Source: Alphaproteobacteria bacterium
GTDB lineage: Bacteria > Pseudomonadota > Alphaproteobacteria > Rhodobacterales > Rhodobacteraceae
Assembly (NCBI GenBank): GCA_024277955.1
Contig: JAJRUE010000301.1
Coordinates: 1-6,786 of the forward strand
Direction of reading: 5' to 3'
DNA: 6,786 bases
Shown here in pieces: positions 4,725-6,786 of the stretch. The notes under the pieces were generated by a model, which saw only the letters and a program-made list of their open reading frames with translations, ran no database searches and was not told the DNA's origin. A program made the position numbers and the translations under genes. The stretch's first letter is position 1, and each line of letters begins with the position of its first letter.

Positions 4725-6786
4725 ATGACAACTCAGGAAGAACTTTTCGAACGCTGCCAGCAGGTCGAGGACGCCGCGCGCACGGCGATCGACTGGGTCA
4801 GCGACCCGCAAAACGCCGAAACCGTCGGACTGACGCGCAAGTCGCTGGTGCAGGCGCTGCGCAAGGGCAAGCGGCGCGCCTACAAGCTGGGCAAGGCCGC
4901 GCGCACCAAGATGAGCGTCAGCGTTTTCGGCCCGTCGCAGGCCGGCAAGTCGTTTCTGGTGTCGGTGCTGGCGCGCCCGGCGCAGGGGCGCCTGGTGGCG
5001 GATTTCCCCGGCGAAGGCGGCAAGCTGGACTACATCCGCGAAATCAACCCCGAAGGCGAAGGCGAATCCACCGGGCTCGTGACCCGCTTCACGATGACCA
5101 AATCCCCCTGCCCCGACGGCTTTCCGGTGCGCCTCGTGCTGCTGAGCGAAGCCGATGTGGTGCGCACCATCATCAACAGTTTCTACATGGATGGCGACCA
5201 GTCCGAACCGGCCCCCGAACCGGCCGAGATCACCGCCCAGCTGGACAAGTTCCGCGCCCGCATGTCGCCCTCGGAAGTGCCGGGGATGAGCTACGAGGAA
5301 GTGCTCGAAATCGGCGACTATGTGAACCAGACCTTCGGAAAATCAGCCTATGGCGCGGCGCTCAAGGGGTTCTGGGACGAAGCCGCCACCATCGCCCCCA
5401 ACCTGCCGCTGGCGGCGCGGGCCGAGTTTTTCGACCTGCTGTGGGGCCGCCACCAGCCGCTGACCGATCTCTATGGCAAGCTGGCCCAGGCGCTGGCGAT
5501 GCTGCAACATGCCGAAGAGGTGCATGTGGGGCTGGACGCGCTGGTGCCGCGCGAACATTCGATCATCGACGTGAAGACCCTGCACGGGCTGTTCGACGAA
5601 GGCGGCGGCACGCTGGCGCTGCACCTGCCGTCGGGGGCGCGCGCCGAACTGCCGCGCGCCACGGTCTGCGCGCTGGCCGCCGAACTGGTGCTGCCGATGG
5701 AAACCCTGCCTTCGGAACTGTTCGCCGAAACCGACCTGCTGGACTTTCCCGGCGCGCGCAACCGCTTTGAACAGCCGCTTTCGGTGACCCTGGCCGAACC
5801 GGAAAAGTCGCTGTCGCAACTGCTGCTGCGCGGCAAGGTGGCCTATCTGTTCGACCGCTACGTGGAGAACCAGGAAATCACCTCGATGCTGCTGTGCGTG
5901 CCCGACAGCAACATGGAAACCCTGGACCTGCCGGGGCTGGTGGAAAACTGGATCGCGCTGACCCACGGCGCCACCCCGGAACAGCGGGCCGAAACCAACT
6001 GCATCCTGTTTTTCGTGCTGACCAAGTTCGACAAGCACCTGGGCGAAAGCGCCGCCGGCGGCGGGGCCGACACCCGGTTCGAGCGGCGCATCCAGGCGTC
6101 GCTGCTGGAAAAGTTCGGCGCCAGCGCCAATGCCTGGGTCGAAAAATGGACCCCGGCGCAACCGTTCCAGAACTGCTACTGGCTGCGCAACCCGAATTTC
6201 TACGTCGAAGGGCTGATCGAATACGATGACGACCAGCGCGAAATCCGCGTCCGCCCCGAAAAGGTGGACCGGGTCGCCGAACTGCGCGCCGGCTGCCTGT
6301 CGGCGGCCAGCGTCCAGAAACATTTCGCCGACCCGGCGGCGGCCTGGGACGCCGCGCTCAGCCTGAACGACGGCGGGGTCGGCTACCTGATCGACCAGCT
6401 CACCAGGGTGTGCACCCCCGACAGCAAGGTGCGCCAGATCGGCTCGCAGATCGAAAAGCTGGCCTCTGACCTGCATGTGGACCTGCAGCGGATGCACGTG
6501 TCCGACGACATCGAACAGCGGATCGCCGAAAAGCGGCTGGCCGCCTCCGAGATTATCGACGGGCTCGAGGTCTCTCTGGCGAACCACCGCTTTGGCGCGG
6601 TGCTGGCCGAACTGATGGTCGACCAGGACGCCATCCAGGACCGGATTTCGCGGGTTCCCAGCTCGATCCGGATCAGCCAGGCGGTCAGCGCCGCCACCGG
6701 CGGGGGCGGCGCGGCGGCCGCGGCTGCCTCGGCAGGCGACGCGGCGGCCACGACCGGCAACGGCGCGGCCGCTCCGCCGCGGCCGG
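4725..6786 (+). CDS. srfC: SrfC: P-loop GTPase-like 'putative bacterial virulence factor' family, 3' end cut by the window
   Basis: 687 complete codons are visible with no stop before the window edge. After a helical N-terminus (about 1-62) comes a P-loop, GPSQAGKS (69-76), then ESTGLVTRFT (114-123), matching the switch I region with its conserved Thr. LVLLSEADVV follows (about 136-145). A long helical stretch separates this from LDFPGAR (339-345), the G3/Walker B position. KVAYLFDRY and TSMLLCV strands then lead to VLTKFD, with the TKFD specificity motif at 433-436. These motifs and the position after srfB fit the SrfC family. DxPG plus TKxD is dynamin-like in flavour and implies GTP rather than ATP, an inference. 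There is no signal peptide or clear membrane helix. The last visible residues (about 656-687) are Ala/Gly-rich low complexity, possibly a linker to further sequence outside the window. Two other reading frames across this region are open but Arg/Gly-rich shadows. Confidence 0.9.
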   Translation, partial: MTTQEELFERCQQVEDAARTAIDWVSDPQNAETVGLTRKSLVQALRKGKRRAYKLGKAARTKMSVSVFGPSQAGKSFLVSVLARPAQGRLVADFPGEGGKLDYIREINPEGEGESTGLVTRFTMTKSPCPDGFPVRLVLLSEADVVRTIINSFYMDGDQSEPAPEPAEITAQLDKFRARMSPSEVPGMSYEEVLEIGDYVNQTFGKSAYGAALKGFWDEAATIAPNLPLAARAEFFDLLWGRHQPLTDLYGKLAQALAMLQHAEEVHVGLDALVPREHSIIDVKTLHGLFDEGGGTLALHLPSGARAELPRATVCALAAELVLPMETLPSELFAETDLLDFPGARNRFEQPLSVTLAEPEKSLSQLLLRGKVAYLFDRYVENQEITSMLLCVPDSNMETLDLPGLVENWIALTHGATPEQRAETNCILFFVLTKFDKHLGESAAGGGADTRFERRIQASLLEKFGASANAWVEKWTPAQPFQNCYWLRNPNFYVEGLIEYDDDQREIRVRPEKVDRVAELRAGCLSAASVQKHFADPAAAWDAALSLNDGGVGYLIDQLTRVCTPDSKVRQIGSQIEKLASDLHVDLQRMHVSDDIEQRIAEKRLAASEIIDGLEVSLANHRFGAVLAELMVDQDAIQDRISRVPSSIRISQAVSAATGGGGAAAAAASAGDAAATTGNGAAAPPRP
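6690..6786 (+). repeat. Ala/Gly-rich low-complexity coding stretch near the visible end of SrfC
   Basis: Residues about 656-687 contain four Gly in a row, six Ala in a row, and then Ala/Thr/Gly/Pro sequence up to the edge. It is an in-frame GCC/GCG-type low-complexity tract, likely an unstructured linker inside or at the end of SrfC. Whether a folded domain follows cannot be seen here. Confidence 0.6.

Noticed and set aside
1522..4731. A minus-strand open frame of over 1000 codons lying opposite srfB
   Set aside because: It is in exact codon register with srfB, so its stops would come only from TTA, CTA and TCA codons, which this GC-rich gene avoids. The predicted product is His/Arg/Gln-rich, typical of a shadow frame, whereas the + strand has clear SrfB motifs.
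5001..5012. An early DFPG (residues 93-96) in SrfC as the G3 motif
   Set aside because: It lies before the switch I-like ESTGLVTRFT, in the wrong order for G3, and lacks the preceding hydrophobic strand seen before the DFPG at 340-343.
4598..5770. A + strand open frame of 390 codons overlapping srfB and srfC
   Set aside because: The product is Arg/Gly/Ala-rich without recognisable motifs. The frame starting at 4725 carries the P-loop, switch and TKFD motifs and continues to the window edge.
5343..6587. A minus-strand open frame of 414 codons opposite srfC
   Set aside because: It is in codon register with srfC and reflects lack of TTA, CTA and TCA codons. The composition is shadow-like.

Overview
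The window is GC-rich, intergene-poor DNA coding entirely on the + strand. Base composition, the strong preference for G/C-ending codons, and the gene content suggest an alphaproteobacterium, most likely a Rhodobacterales-type organism (Rhodobacter/Paracoccus/Roseobacter relatives). This assignment rests on composition and family recall, not on a marker gene.

Layout: (1) positions 1-228 are the 3' end of an unidentified gene whose C-terminal tail is Pro/Ala/Gln-rich and built on a pentapeptide repeat. (2) Seven bases later, 236-1498 encodes a 420-residue single-pass membrane protein that I assign to the SrfA family. It has a cytosolic N-terminal domain, one membrane helix, a short coiled coil, a run of 12 prolines and a C-terminal beta-sandwich-like domain. 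(3) Overlapping it by one base, 1498-4710 encodes a 1070-residue SrfB protein, a large actin/Hsp70-fold ATPase. (4) From 4725 to the window edge runs SrfC, a P-loop GTPase-like protein with recognisable G1, G2, G3 and G4 motifs; 687 residues are visible and its 3' end is cut off.

Together this is an srfABC operon. The name comes from Salmonella, where the genes were found as SsrB-regulated candidates and labelled virulence factors, but the molecular function is poorly understood and homologues occur in many bacteria that are not pathogens. The sequence supports one reading: an envelope-anchored machine in which a membrane protein with a TonB/TolA-like layout (SrfA) sits with a cytosolic Hsp70/actin-like ATPase (SrfB) and a dynamin-flavoured GTPase (SrfC). 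The joint complex is inference. Both srf junctions carry a TGATG stop/start overlap, which points to translational coupling and controlled stoichiometry.

No gene-free stretch exceeds 14 bases, and I see no promoter, terminator, RNA gene, mobile element or CRISPR array. The operon promoter presumably lies upstream of the window, and the operon may extend beyond both edges.
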